Source of the DNA: Allium sativum | Lineage: Eukaryota > Streptophyta > Magnoliopsida > Asparagales > Amaryllidaceae | Assembly (NCBI GenBank): GCA_030737875.1 | Contig: CM060921.1 | Coordinates: forward strand, 398,948,192 to 399,012,191 | Direction: 5' to 3' | DNA: 64,000 bases | Part shown: positions 10,713 to 21,741 of the stretch, in pieces | Layout of the letters: each line of letters begins with the position of its first letter | Position numbering within the stretch: the first letter of the stretch is position 1 | Translations under genes and position numbers: made by a program | The notes under the pieces: model-generated | Told to the model about the DNA's origin: nothing | Database searches by the model: none | Seen by the model: only the letters and a program-made list of their open reading frames with translations

Positions 10713-12844
10713 TGTAACGACCCGGGAAAAAAAATTCGACGCTCGAATTTTTGACAATAATACATAGACCTGTATTACTTGCCCAGAAACCCAGGTATCG
10801 AATCCCAGATTGTTAATAGAAAGAAATTAGAGGATGTGGAAAGAAAGAAAGAATGTTAGAATAGAAGAAAGAAGAAGAACATCACATCAGAATTTCACAG
10901 CAGAACGAATAAAATAAAATATAATATCAAATCTCTTTATACAAAAGAACTGTATATACATACCAATCATCCGAGTACAACATATAACTGTCACAGCGGA
11001 AATATCTTTAGATAACTAGCGGTGAAGCCTCCTGCTTCTAGCTCCTGGAACTCCAAGCGAAACCTAACCTAGAAACATACTCGGTCTGACCCGAGCACAT
11101 TTGAAGCAAAGCAATATTCACCAGGTCAGTCTGGAATACTTTCAGTGATAAATTAACAGCATAAACAATCTTGTTTAACTTTGCAAAATCCTTTTACGAA
11201 ATAAAAGGATAATAGTAAGACCAGCCCACGCATAAACACGGACAGTTTTTACTTTATTATAACCCAAAAATTTTTGGAAATCATATCTTATTTTGATATT
11301 ATAGTAGTGTCTAATTACAAATAGATAACAATCTAGCGGAATGCTTGCATCTCATGCTTCACATATATAGTGTACAATCAAAACTGCGGGCGCTTATTGG
11401 AGATTGGATTTTGACTATGACAAGGTATGGAACCACCTGCCGATAGTGTATCTCTAGAGGCGAATACACTGGGTTCAACAAGAACGTCTTGCAACCCGAC
11501 CCACACCTGACTGTCCACTCATTTCGCTTGAGTGTATCGAATGTATATCACCAACTGTTAGGATCAGCAACCGTTTCCCGAAAAAAGGGACAACATCAAT
11601 AGAATAAAGAAGAAAATGGAATTTCTCTAGATAGGTGATTATACACCCTAACGGGAGCGACCCACATAGCCATGTTGCCTGCCCGATTTTTGTCATTTCC
11701 TGGTTGATGAGGCTCGAAGCAAGAATTTTCCTTTAGAACATCTGGTCAATATTCACTTTGAACGCCACATTGTCAGATCCATCAAATTACTAATTAATGT
11801 CCACAAGTATACTTTGGGTATAAACAAAGTGCCCCTCTTAGCCATCAACTCGGTATATTTGTAAAAATCAACGTACGTGGTTTTTTTAGGAAATACTCTG
11901 TCAGACATTCATCCATACAAGTCATCGAGGAACAGGATGAACCGAAGGCACCCTCCTACTACATCCAATATAGGAATCACCCCATGAATCAGTAGCGAGC
12001 AGTCCTTGCAAATCCGTAGATTTCAACCACGACAGAATAACAAATCAAATAATTCTAGTTGCAAGCCAGAGAAATTCGAGAAGTAGTCCTTCCGCTTATG
12101 AAGATCCACGGTCTTCAATTGTTCCATTTGAATTACCATCTTCACGTATTTGTTGGTTTGTAATGGTTTTCGAATATAATTTTGATCCCGGTCTTTCCGT
12201 ATCAACAATCGTACTGATCAGGTTTGATAGTCGGTGATTTAACTATCAAATAACAATCGTGTAAATAAGTTTACTGATTTCGTACTTGGCATTACTTGGC
12301 CTATTTAAAATAATTAATAAATGATTAATCATCTTTTAATTCTTTCAATATATTTAAACCTTTTATATGTTTTAGAACATGAATATATATACCTAACTTT
12401 CCATTTCTATTACCATTGGAAATATCATTATATTCTTCAAAACTTCTTTTCCCATTTCCTTAAATTTTGGCATCACGAAATATACTTATTTATATATATA
12501 ATACTTAATGGTATAAACCAAATTACCAATTCTAATATGACAAATCAAATGTCAAATTTATATAATTTAAAATCAAATATTCTTATTTACCTTGTAATTA
12601 ACATTTATATTCAAAAACCTCGTATTCATGTTCGATATTCCTCATATGGAATAATTAACCAATTACAACACCTTTACCTCGTTTCAAACTAATACCATTT
12701 CTCGATAATAGTGAAGCCGTTCAAGTTGGAGTATTTTATTTACCTCTCAGACCTTGATCGACAATGTTCTTATCTCAGAATAAATTATAGTTTGTCACTT
12801 AACCACTGATATTAAAATCTCATTTACCGCCTTGATTTCAGATC

Positions 12845-13599
12845 TGGTTTTATAAACCATTTCTTATATTTGAAATCCTCTTCCAATATAATCTCTTTAC
12901 TTAATTCCTTTAATTAAGTAAATATTAATAAAAACAAATCTTTAATCCTAAAACATAATTTCTCTTATGAGTTTTTGGACTTATAATCCAAATCCCATTC
13001 AAATAATTTTCTTACATCCATTCGGGCATTCTTAATTAAACCTTATCTTGGATTCCATAACAAAAATCCGCTTATTACCTTCTTTACAATAAGATCTTTT
13101 TAACTTGGATTTTAATTCCAAAATCCATTTTACCAATATTTAAAATAAAACAATTATTATGTATTTTCCCTTGCATTGGAATCCTTATTCAATTACAGTG
13201 TTCGCTTGATTCAATTCTTTAACTTTAAAGTCATCACTTTGGTTTGAAAAACCTCATATTTAAACTTTGCTTGGATTTCTTCCTGAACACTTGTAATAAT
13301 CCACTTACCCTCTTTTCACCACTTCTTAGATTTTATTCTAAAATCATCACTATATTTCAGTCTATTTCTAATCTATCTTCCCTAATAATTTCATTCAATT
13401 AAATTCCCTTTATTTAATTTAAAAATTAAGTTAATCCTTATTAAAATCCCTGCACTTACTTACCAATCTCGTTTGAACAATTGAGATTTAAATCCCTTTA
13501 TAACACTCTTATTTGACTTTAGTCAAACTTACCGCCACTTAATTTCTTCTTGCTTGAGTTCCTATCCCTTTAATTATTATTAATTAAAATAATAATTAA
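12845..13599 (-). repeat. H cluster of perfect inverted repeats
   Basis: Seen by eye: TGGTTT / AAACCA around TAT (12845-12859); TTTACTTAATT / AATTAAGTAAA around CCTTT (12896-12922); TGGATTTT / AAAATCCA around AATTCC (13106-13127); GATTTTA / TAAAATC around TTC (13329-13345); TTTGACT / AGTCAAA around TT (13512-13527); TTAATTATTATT / AATAATAATTAA around 6 nt (13570-13599). The stems have unrelated sequences. AT-rich DNA makes some of these by chance, but the long ones are unlikely. Confidence 0.6.
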
Positions 13600-13629
13600 C
13601 TCTAATAATAACTATATTAAAAATAGATA

Positions 13630-13634
13630 ACTTT
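13630..13634. other. A target-site duplication acttt (left)
   Basis: acttt before A; the matching copy is 24678-24682. Confidence 0.92.
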
Positions 13635-13924
13635 TGTAACACCCCGTAATTTTAAAATATTAAAATTAACAAATTAAAGAATACTTAATTTTCAAAAGAA
13701 GAATTAAGGGAAACGGGCCGTGCCATTGCGTTCGTCTCAGAATTCTGCTTGGGATAGAGTCTGAGTTTGCGTAAATTGGATATCGTATGAAGAAGTTATA
13801 AGCCTTAGTAGTTTGTATACGCATAAGGAAGAATATATATACATAAGATAATTCTAGGACCTTCAAAACAGTTCAAAAATCAAAATCCGACCAAAGCGGG
13901 CTGAGCGGGAAAATTTCGGCTCGT

Positions 13925-14020
13925 GGGTGTCGACCCCCCAGGGGGTGTCGACATGGGTGTCGACCCCCCTTAGGGGGTGTCGACTGGGGAGTCGACCCCC
14001 CTATAGGGGTGTCAACACCC
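13925..14020 (+). promoter_or_regulatory. A 5' LTR GTCGAC palindrome block
   Basis: Five GTCGAC-type sites (the last one mutated to GTCAAC) alternate with runs of C and G such as CCCCCCAGGGGG, giving overlapping imperfect hairpins. The block ends about 70 bp before the TATA box. The 3' LTR copy (22044-22145) keeps the pattern despite base changes. Confidence 0.8.
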
Positions 14021-14090
14021 CAGGCAGATCTAGGAAGAATTTGTTTTATGAACCTGGACTTGATTCTGGGTTTGATTAATTGATTCTATG

Positions 14091-14099
14091 CTATAAATA
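14091..14099 (+). promoter_or_regulatory. A 5' LTR TATA box
   Basis: CTATAAATA, conserved in the 3' LTR at 22214-22222. Transcription is expected to start about 30 bp downstream. Confidence 0.75.
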
Positions 14100-14247
14100 T
14101 GGTCCCCTATTCTCCTATTTTCTTTATTGGAGATCATGGAGGCTATATGCTGACGGGTTGCAAACTGAAACAGAATTAAATTCTAGAACAATGGTTTAGC
14201 TAATCAAATTCAGATCTATTCTCTCTCAATTCTCTAAACCTAACGCT

Positions 14248-16226
14248 GTGAGTTTCTAGTCACTTTTAGGTTTAAATAAATAACAGTGAACCGTGAAAGA
14301 CTATGAATTGGATATGTTGTAAAGTATGAATCTATGCCAGTATTAAACCTTATACTATGTAGATCTTGATAGATCTATTTCTATCGATCTGATATAATTG
14401 TGGTTATTCTATGATGTTGCCTATGTAGATCTTGACTTGTAATTGTATTATGGAAAATGTGAATACCTTAATTTGGGTCAAGTTATGACATTGATTAGAT
14501 CTGGCTCTTTATGTAAATCACCTTTCACCTGTCATATTGTGATAAATTTGGATATGTTATATACTGGAAATGTGAATTTATCCTTAGATCTAAACATGCT
14601 ACTATGTCACCCTTATTATGCTAGATCTGGATTGTTGGATATTTAAATGATTAGTTTAAATCTCATTTCTGTTCACTTTGGCATTATAGAAATTATCACA
14701 AGTTCATATGACAACCTAATGACTATGTTAATCTACATTATGCCAAACCATATTCAATGATCACTTGTGTTACATTCCTATTAGCTTTCCTTTTCATCGC
14801 TTATGGATAGGGTAATTATTTAGCATGGGCATGCCGTCAATTTTGTGAGCACGTTAGTTAGAAACGGGAAAAAAGTAAATATAGGCATAATTGGTAAATA
14901 AACATTTTTGGACTAGTAATTCAAACTGTTGATAGAATGGGCAACAACACCCAAGAAGGTAAGATTAATTAATTGGTAAATTAGTTAATAAATGGAATGT
15001 TTAGCAATTACAATTAGGAATTATATTAACACTTATGACATGAGGTTAGGTTACATTAGCGGTGGAAGTCTGCCCGGACCCGACCGGTATATCCAACAGC
15101 CACTAATGTTGAACCTAATGTGAGAGGTCTAAGTGTGTAAATACGACTCGGGCTAAGACACGAGGTTAGGCCCAACTGTGGAATAAGACTTCCCGGACCC
15201 GACCGGCATATCCAGCATCCACACGTTGTAGGCCTAATGTGGGAGGTCTAGCCCAATATAACTATAATTGGACATGGTAATGAGAAAGGACTACTTAATC
15301 TAATTTAATCCATAAGAACTGTATGATTATGAACATAAGTTAGGGTTAAGTAAAATGGATTGGATAGTGGGTGGGTTAAGTATAACTAACGAGGTGGGTA
15401 ATATTTATATATATAGGCCCACAAACTTAACCCGGTAAAGTTATGTAACTAAAGATCACCCTTTTAGGGTAAGCATAATTGGTATAGGGCTATGTAATTA
15501 AAGATCACCCTTTTAGGGTAAGCATAATTGGTATAGGGCTATGTAATTAAAGATCACCCTTTAAGGTATACATAGTCAGTGGAAAACCTTGTGGGGATAC
15601 AAAACAAAAGGGGAGAGCTTGTATCATATTGTGCGGGACCCATTTCAGTTAGTAACCCGTATTCGGTGTCAGAGTAGTGAACTCCGTACTAGGCGGAGAA
15701 GGGGCAGGCTTGCTGATTGATTTTAAGAGATCCAAAACGTGACGGGTGGTGTAGATGACGCAAACCAACCGGGGACATGTGCGTGCATGGGCCGGGTAGA
15801 GGGAGACAAGACAACCGTGACACCAGTAGATATGACTGTGCACATCATGGGTCGGCACTTTAGGTAAGTGATACCCCCTACTGTGGGGACAACACAGGGT
15901 ATCTACAGAGTAGGGAGCCGGTCAATTAGGGTAGTGGTTAGGGTACACTTGGACGTATGCCCTAAGTCTACCAACTTATAGTGGAAGGGATCATCTCATT
16001 TTAGATTATACTGGTAATAGTGCAGAGTAGTCATTAGTGAAGCATGTACACACCTTACCTTATATGCCTTGCCACACCTGCCATTTGTATAGTGATCTCT
16101 CTTATCCACTTTATGCCTGTCATGGTTACTTTTATTTATTTACTGGCTAAATGTAACTAGACTCGCCAGACTTTATGTCTGACCCTTTTTTATTTTCCTT
16201 CTCTCTTCCATTCCCCCCTCCCCCAG
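14248..16226 (+). other. A 5' LTR candidate intron in U5
   Basis: Donor ACGCT|GTGAGT, about 150 bp after the TATA box, and acceptor after a long pyrimidine tract ending CCCCCAG|G. A second acceptor-like site, TTTTTATATTTCAG, ends at 16424. All are kept in the 3' LTR (22378, 24310, 24508) although the sequence between has drifted. Splicing is inferred only from motifs. Confidence 0.4.
15442..15570 (+). repeat. A 5' LTR 49-bp tandem repeat
   Basis: Units start TATGTAA at 15442, 15491 and 15540 and contain AAAGATCACCCTTTTAGGG. The 3' LTR has two units (23571, 23619), so copy number changed after insertion or during reverse transcription. Confidence 0.88.
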
Positions 16227-16595
16227 GTTCTCAGGGAGGAAACACTCAGGCTCGACCATGATTTTGCTTGATTATTGGAGTTGCTGATATGTATGGATCA
16301 AGATCCTATTCTCGTTGCAATGGCTATATTTCTTTATTGGGGAATTTTCTTTCTTTTATGTACTCTGATATTTCTGAAGTATAGGACAGTGGTTTTTACG
16401 TTGTAATGGGTTTTTATATTTCAGACAAATGATGCTTTAGACCACGGTATTTTGATGATTAATAAAGTTGTTTATTTCTGCTGCAAAATTTTTTATATCT
16501 GTCTTGTAATATTCTTTGTCTTTTTACCTAAACACTTCACGAAACTTAATGCATTCCCTTTGTGAGTGACATTAATGGATGTGGGGTGTCACACT

Positions 16596-16607
16596 TGGTA
16601 TCAGAGC
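16596..16607 (+). other. A primer-binding site, tRNA-iMet type
   Basis: TGGTATCAGAGC, 2 bp after the LTR end. Confidence 0.95.
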
Positions 16608-16772
16608 TGAAGGTTACCAGACTAGAAAAGAGTTTTTGAAAAATATTTTCAAAAAGAGTTTTAAAAGAAAGTATTTCAAAAAGAAATGTCTGTTTTGGAA
16701 ATATTTCCCAAAAAGCCATATGAAATATCCTTCGGTCCTTTATCTAAATCTCTTCCTCTTTTTCTTTTCAGC

Positions 16773-17740
16773 ATGTCTGGAGATCAAAACATTTCTAATA
16801 TCCCAGAGGGTGTTACGATACCCGGATGGTTCCCTAGGTACTTGGAGGCCACGACACCTGCCAAAGGTCAAAGAGACATTCCTCCCCCAGCTGCGCCAAT
16901 CATTCCTCCTCCCTCTCCAAGGGGAGATAACTTCGCAAAAATCTGCAAGGACTTCCGTGCTATAGGAGGGAAGTCATTCCATGGGAATGAGACATTCGTA
17001 GAAGCACGAAATTGGCTCAAGGAAACCGAGGACTTGTTCATGATCTTTGAAGTAGAAGATAAAATGAAGGTTCAATTAGCCTCCTGGCTACTGAAGGACG
17101 AAGCCTCTTTTTGGTGGGAAATTACCCAAGCTGGACGACCGATAAAACTTAGGGAGATTTTAGGCAGAGGTTCGAAATGAAATTTCTTTCCCAAGTTGAG
17201 AAAAGCATACAGATGGAGAGGCTCTTGGCACTCAAACAAGGAAACTTGACGGTGAAGGAGTATGTGAACAAGTTCAACTAGCTGGCAAGGTTCGGTTGGT
17301 GGATACGTCGCACAAAAGGGCTTTGCGGCTTGCTAAAGGGTTGAATGAGCCTCTGCATGGGATAGCAATGTCCCATATTCCAATGGGGGCCACGTTTGAA
17401 AAGCTTATTGATATGGCCCTAATGCATGAAGGGGACAAGGGAGAAAAGAATGATATGAAAGATGAGGAGTCATCGAAGAATAAGAAGGTGTGACCCAAGA
17501 AGGGGCAGCAACAGCATCAATGGCAGCAACAGCAATAACAACAACAGAAGAAAGGAGGGAAGAATGATAAAGGCAGGGATAAGAGATAATGTCACTATTA
17601 TGGGAAGGAAGGTCACTTGGCTAAAGATTGTAAGAAAAGGAAGATCAGTTGTTTTAATTGGGGAGAGCTTGGATAGTACTCTAAAGAGTGCCCAAAGAAA
17701 CAGGAGTCGCAGGGACAAGGTCAAAGAGCTAGAACTTCTG
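16773..17740 (+). pseudogene. A gag relic
   Basis: Gag forms the particle and binds RNA. I start it at the ATG at 16773 (MSGDQN), because the sequence just upstream, TTTTTCTTTTCAG ending at 16771, looks like a splice acceptor, and B has the same arrangement. The first segment (to 17180) has a proline-rich stretch and the retrotransposon gag core with an FWWE motif. A frameshift near 17160 moves the rest of the core to another frame (EKSIQMERLLALKQGNL), followed by a stop near 17280 and continuation at 17296-17493. The glutamine-rich linker and two zinc knuckles lie around 17510-17700; the first reads CHYYGKEGHLAKDC and the second has lost residues and has an in-frame stop. At least two frameshifts and three stops: not functional. 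Confidence 0.9.
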
Positions 17741-17748
17741 GAGGGAAA

Positions 17749-18160
17749 GTGCATGCTCTCGCGATCAGTGCTCCTGAAAGAGGTAGAAAGATTTCCATAG
17801 AAAGTTTAGTTTCTCTTTCAAATCATACGGTTAGAACACTTTTTGATTCTGGTGCTTCACACTCGTTTATATCTAGTTCTATAGTTGAATCTCTGCACTT
17901 AATTACTAGTATGGTAGTAGATCCCGTAGTTGTTTCAAACCCCATTGGTGGTTCGGCTCATTTATCGATGATTTGTCAGGGTTTGAAATTATTTGTGTTA
18001 GGCTTCGAATATTAATGTGACACTTATGTGCTCGGGTTTATGGGCTATGGGTTGATTCTAGGAATGGACCTGTTTACTATGCATGGGGCCGTTCTGGATT
18101 GTGAGAGGAGGGTTGTTAGGCTCCTGACTTGTCATAGGAGGACCCTCGAAGTTTCTTGTG
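17749..18160 (+). pseudogene. A protease relic
   Basis: Aspartic protease that would cut the polyprotein. The active-site motif LFDSGASHSFIS is intact at about 17840-17875 and the second conserved motif, LILGMDL, at about 18053-18073. A stop at 18013-18015 separates the two halves. Confidence 0.88.
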
Positions 18161-18950
18161 ACCCACAAGGGTCTGTTATGCTTAGGTTCTTAGAATCTCT
18201 TGATGCATCTATAGAGGATTTGCAATCTGTCCCAGTAATCCGAGATTTTTCTGATGTTTTTGATAAGGTACGGGGTTTACCTCCAAGGCACGAGATCGAC
18301 TTTCATATATATCTGGTGGACAATGCAAAACCAGTCGCATTACCCAGCGCCACATGGCTCCAAGGGAAAGGAGGGAGCTGAGTAAGGAAGTAGGGAAGCT
18401 GCTTGAGAAAGGGTTTATCAGACAAAGCATATCTGAATGGGGTGCTCCAGTAGTATTTGCAACTAAGGCAGATGGTTCGCTTTGTTTATGTGTTGACTAC
18501 AGAGAGTTGAATAAACTCACTAAGAAGAATAGACACCCGCTTCCGAGGATTGATGATTTATTTGATCAGCTTGTTAGTGCCTCGGTGTTTTCTCAGTTAG
18601 ATTTGGCTATGGGGTTCCATCAGCTGAGGGTGGCTTAAGACAACATAGAAAAAACTGCTTTTAGAACTCCGGACAGTTTCCTTGAATGGCTAGTAATGCC
18701 TTTTGGGCTGACAAATGCACCCGCCTATTTTTTTGAATTAATGAGTAGGGTGTTTCGGGAATTCCTAAACAAATTTGTCATAGTCTTCGTCGATGATATT
18801 TTGACCTTCTCCAAGAATGAAGAAGAGCATGCCCAACATCTGAGAGAAGTCTTGAAAACTCCTTGTGACCATCAGCTTAAAGCAAAGTTCTCCAAATGCT
18901 ACTTTTGGAGAAACGAAGTGAGATTCTAGGGGCATGTAGTCTCCAGAGAA
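18161..18950 (+). pseudogene. A reverse transcriptase relic
   Basis: The RT lead-in ([10 protein letters not shown]) is in frame with the protease half; a frameshift near 18355 moves the palm domain to the next frame ([20 protein letters not shown]). The palm includes [21 protein letters not shown] and [15 protein letters not shown] stop follows at 18636-18638, then [10 protein letters not shown] and the catalytic FVDDIL at 18786-18803. Another stop occurs at 18927-18929. Catalytic aspartates are present, but the frame is broken at least three times. Confidence 0.92.
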
Positions 18951-19580
18951 GGGATAGATGTAGATCCCGCGAAGGTGGTTGCAGTGCAAGATTGGCAGAT
19001 TCCTAAAAACACAACCGAGGTGAGAAGTTTCCTTGGGTTGGCAGGTTACTATAGGAAGTTCATTAAGGACTTCGCGAAGATATCAGTCCTTCTCACCAGG
19101 ATGACAAAGAAGAATTTGGTGTTTTCATGGGATATACACTGTGATGTTGCTTTCCAACGACTGAAGAGGGCTCTGACAACAGCCCCAGTCTTGACCTTGC
19201 CCGATGGAAGTAAAGTATTTACCGTTTACACTGATGCGTGTGGTACATGGCTTGGTGCAGTTCTAATGCAAGAAGGGATGGTAATATGTTATGGGGGTAG
19301 GCAGTTGCGAGTTCATGAAAATAACTACCCTACCCATGATCTAGAGCTAGCTGCCATAGTATTCACGTTAAAGACATGGCGTCATTATTTGCTTGGAGAA
19401 AGGTTCGAGCTGTACACTGACCATAAGTCTCTCAAGTATTTATTCTCATAGAAGGATCTCAACTTAAGGCAACAACGGTGGATGGAGTTCTTAGCTTTAT
19501 ATGATTTTGAGATTACTTATATCCTTGGCAAGGGTAATGTGGTGGTAGATGCACTATGTAGGCAAAGGGTGGCCATGAGT
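18951..19580 (+). pseudogene. A RNase H relic
   Basis: The RT-RH connection ([18 protein letters not shown]) is followed by RNase H with YTDACG, ELAAIVF and TDHKSL, then a TAG at 19449-19451 and the tail near 19545, where ADALSR has become VDALCR. RNase H would remove template RNA during cDNA synthesis. One stop and one altered tail residue; otherwise well preserved. Confidence 0.9.
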
Positions 19581-20470
19581 CCTCTGTTTGTGGAAAGAAA
19601 GAACTTGGAGTTCATATCGGCTTTTCATTTTAGACTCTCCAGTGAGATTTTGCCTGATTTGTTTGCATCCTTGGAGATACAACCAACTCTTATGGACCAG
19701 ATAGGAGATGTACAACAAAGTGACCCACAGATTTTGTACATCATGGAAAAACTTAGAGGAGGGGAGACTTCTAGTCATCTCAGTAGATATTCCATAGATG
19801 AAAAGGGGTGGTTGCGACGAGACGGAAGGCTTTGTGTTCCTCGGATTGGAAGCTTTATAAAGGCAGTCCTAGAAGAAGCCCACCATTCTAAGATGACTAT
19901 TCATCCATGCGGCGACAAGATGTACGGAGGCATGAAAAGGGTTTTCTTTTGGGCTAGGATGAAGAAAGATGTGGCCGAATTTGTTTCTCGTTGTTTAGTC
20001 TGCCAGCAAGTTAAAGCTGAGCAAAAGGAGCCCGGTAGTCTACTTCATCCTTTGGAGGTTCCTCAGTGGAAATGGGAGAGCATCTCTATGGATTTCATAG
20101 ATGTTTTTCCTAGATCAAAGAAAGGCAATATCAGCATTTTTGTGATAGTTGATAGAATCACGAAGAGCGCTCACTTTGTTTCGGTTAAGAGCAAGAGGAC
20201 AGCATCATGGTTGGCAACGATTTATGTTCGTGAGGTAGTTCGTCCTCGTGGAGTGCCTTCTAGCATCGTAAGCGATCATGACCCCATCTTTACCAGCGAA
20301 TTTTGGAGGAGTTTGCAAGAAACATTGGGTACATAGTTTTGTTTGAGTACTGCTTATCATCCTCAGACCGATGGCCAGACGGAGAGGGTGAACAGAATTC
20401 TAGAAGTTCTTCTGAGGCTATGTATCCTAGACTTCGGAGGGATTGGGAATAGCTTCTTCCTTTAGTAGAT
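19581..20470 (+). pseudogene. A integrase relic
   Basis: The HHCC zinc finger is visible at about 19890-20010 (HHSKMTIHP, then CLVCQQ), followed by the DDE core: SMDFID, IVSDHDP and ERVNRI. The frame closes at 20336 (TAG in the HPQTDGQTE region), and two more stops occur near 20462. Integrase inserts the cDNA; this copy cannot be made whole. Confidence 0.9.
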
Positions 20471-21150
20471 TTTGCCTATAATAATAGCTATCAAGCCAGC
20501 ATCGGTATGGCACCCTTCAAAGCATTGTACGGGCGACCCTGTAGGTCTCCAACTTGTTGGTGAGGAGTCTATAGAAAGATTGTTACTTGGGCCTAATATG
20601 GATAGGGAGACATTTGAGAAGATTGACCTTACTCGATGGCGAATGAAAACAGCTCAAGATAGGCAGAAGTCCTATGCAGACAAGAGGAGAACCGACATCG
20701 AGTTTGAAGTGGGAGACTTGGTTTTCATCAAAGTATCACCTCTGAGAAATGTGGTCCACTTCGGTTCAGTAGGGAAGTTGGCACCTAGGTTTGTGGGACC
20801 CTTTTCCATAACCGAGGGAATCGGCCAAATGGCCTATAAAGTAAAAATCCTAGAGAATTTGTCTGGTGTTCATAATGTTTTTCATGTTTCTCATCTGCGG
20901 AAATGCCTGCATGACACCATAAAAGTCGTTGAGTCGAGTATGTTGGAAGAAGTGGAGGTGGAACGGAAGGTGACAGTCAGATGAGTCTCTACCGGTATTC
21001 TTAGATCAGAAGTTAAGAAGCTGTGCAACAAAGAAATCAAGTTGGTGAAGGTTCAATGGGGAGACAACCTAGAAGACGCAACTTGGGAAACCGAAGATAG
21101 AATTCGTGCTTCGTACCCTTTCCTTTTTGAGGGTATGTTCTTAACTCCTC
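20471..21150 (+). pseudogene. A integrase C-terminus and chromodomain relic
   Basis: The C-terminal part reads KSYADKRR, GDLVFIKVSPL, KLAPRFVGPF and FHVSHLRKC, typical of the gypsy GPY/F module. After a stop near 20982, a chromodomain follows at about 21042-21130 (VQWGDN, ATWE, YPFLF). Chromodomains steer integration to marked heterochromatin in chromoviruses (family knowledge). This domain is the main reason for the chromovirus assignment. Confidence 0.88.
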
Positions 21151-21741
21151 CTTTTTCAAAGCTTTATCTATGCCTGTTTTTTTATCAATCGATCATTCTT
21201 GTCCCTAGTGTTTTCGACCTTTAGATAGGAGTCCTATGGATGAAAACATGTGTTTTAAACATGTTATGTTTGATGGATGCTAGTGTATGCAAGTGTTTGC
21301 TAGTAGTTTCTTGTGGACGCATACACACACACATTAGGCACTAGATCGGCTCAATCACTCTCTCATACTGCATATGGATGCACATGCATTTTCTTTTATG
21401 AATGAAAATGGATGAGTTAGCATATGGATGTTACACTTGGACGAATGGACGTGCACACATATAGAACTTACACGTTATAATAGGATTATTTTCATACATA
21501 TTGGATTCATGGCACTAATCATACATCGCATTAAGGAGGTCAACTGAATTAGTAGACCGCCTGATTTTCTCATTAGTATTGGACATATACACACCTCTGC
21601 ATATACTCATATAAGCATTTGAAATCTTTTAAGGACAATGGATGCTTGTGGATGATGGATGGGTAGATGGATGATGGATGGTAGGATACATTCTTCTTAA
21701 CTTGTAGATTTCGGGAACGAAATCCTTTAAGGAGGGAAGAA
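21151..21741 (+). promoter_or_regulatory. A 3' untranslated region, pre-PPT hairpin and polypurine tract
   Basis: About 0.55 kb without an open frame, rich in ATGGATG repeats (21240-21690). It ends with an inverted repeat GATTTCG / CGAAATC around GGAA (21707-21724) and the purine tract GGAGGGAAGA (21731-21740) directly before the 3' LTR. Confidence 0.85.

Larger units (their letters stand above)
10713..13634 (-). repeat. H giant solo LTR, part 1
   Basis: H starts TGTAACGACCCGGG here and ends GGGATGTTACA at 27863, flanked by cttgg on both sides, with no internal region or second LTR. Without A, it is about 6.1 kb. Orientation is minus, judged by similarity to F1 U3. Shared landmarks with E include GGATCAGCAACCGTTTCCCG (11560 and 29865). 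A solo LTR normally forms by recombination between the two LTRs of one element. No gene is visible; the 123-codon AT-rich frame at 12321-12692 is chance. Confidence 0.88.
13635..16593 (+). repeat. A 5' LTR
   Basis: TGTAACACCCCG to GGGGTGTCACA. It contains a palindromic GC-rich block (13925-14020), a TATA box (14091), a donor-like site (14248), two related modules with CCCGGACCCGACCGG (about 15075 and 15195), a 49-bp tandem array, and two strong acceptor-like sites (16226, 16424). Confidence 0.95.

Noticed and set aside
12321..12692. 123-codon open frame in H
   Set aside because: AT-rich, low complexity, inside an LTR, rich in Ile/Tyr/Asn from AT codons, not kept in related LTRs.
18161..20470. 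Caulimovirid (pararetrovirus) insertion
   Set aside because: RT and RNase H alone could suggest it, but flanking LTRs, TSD, integrase and chromodomain show a Ty3/gypsy retrotransposon.
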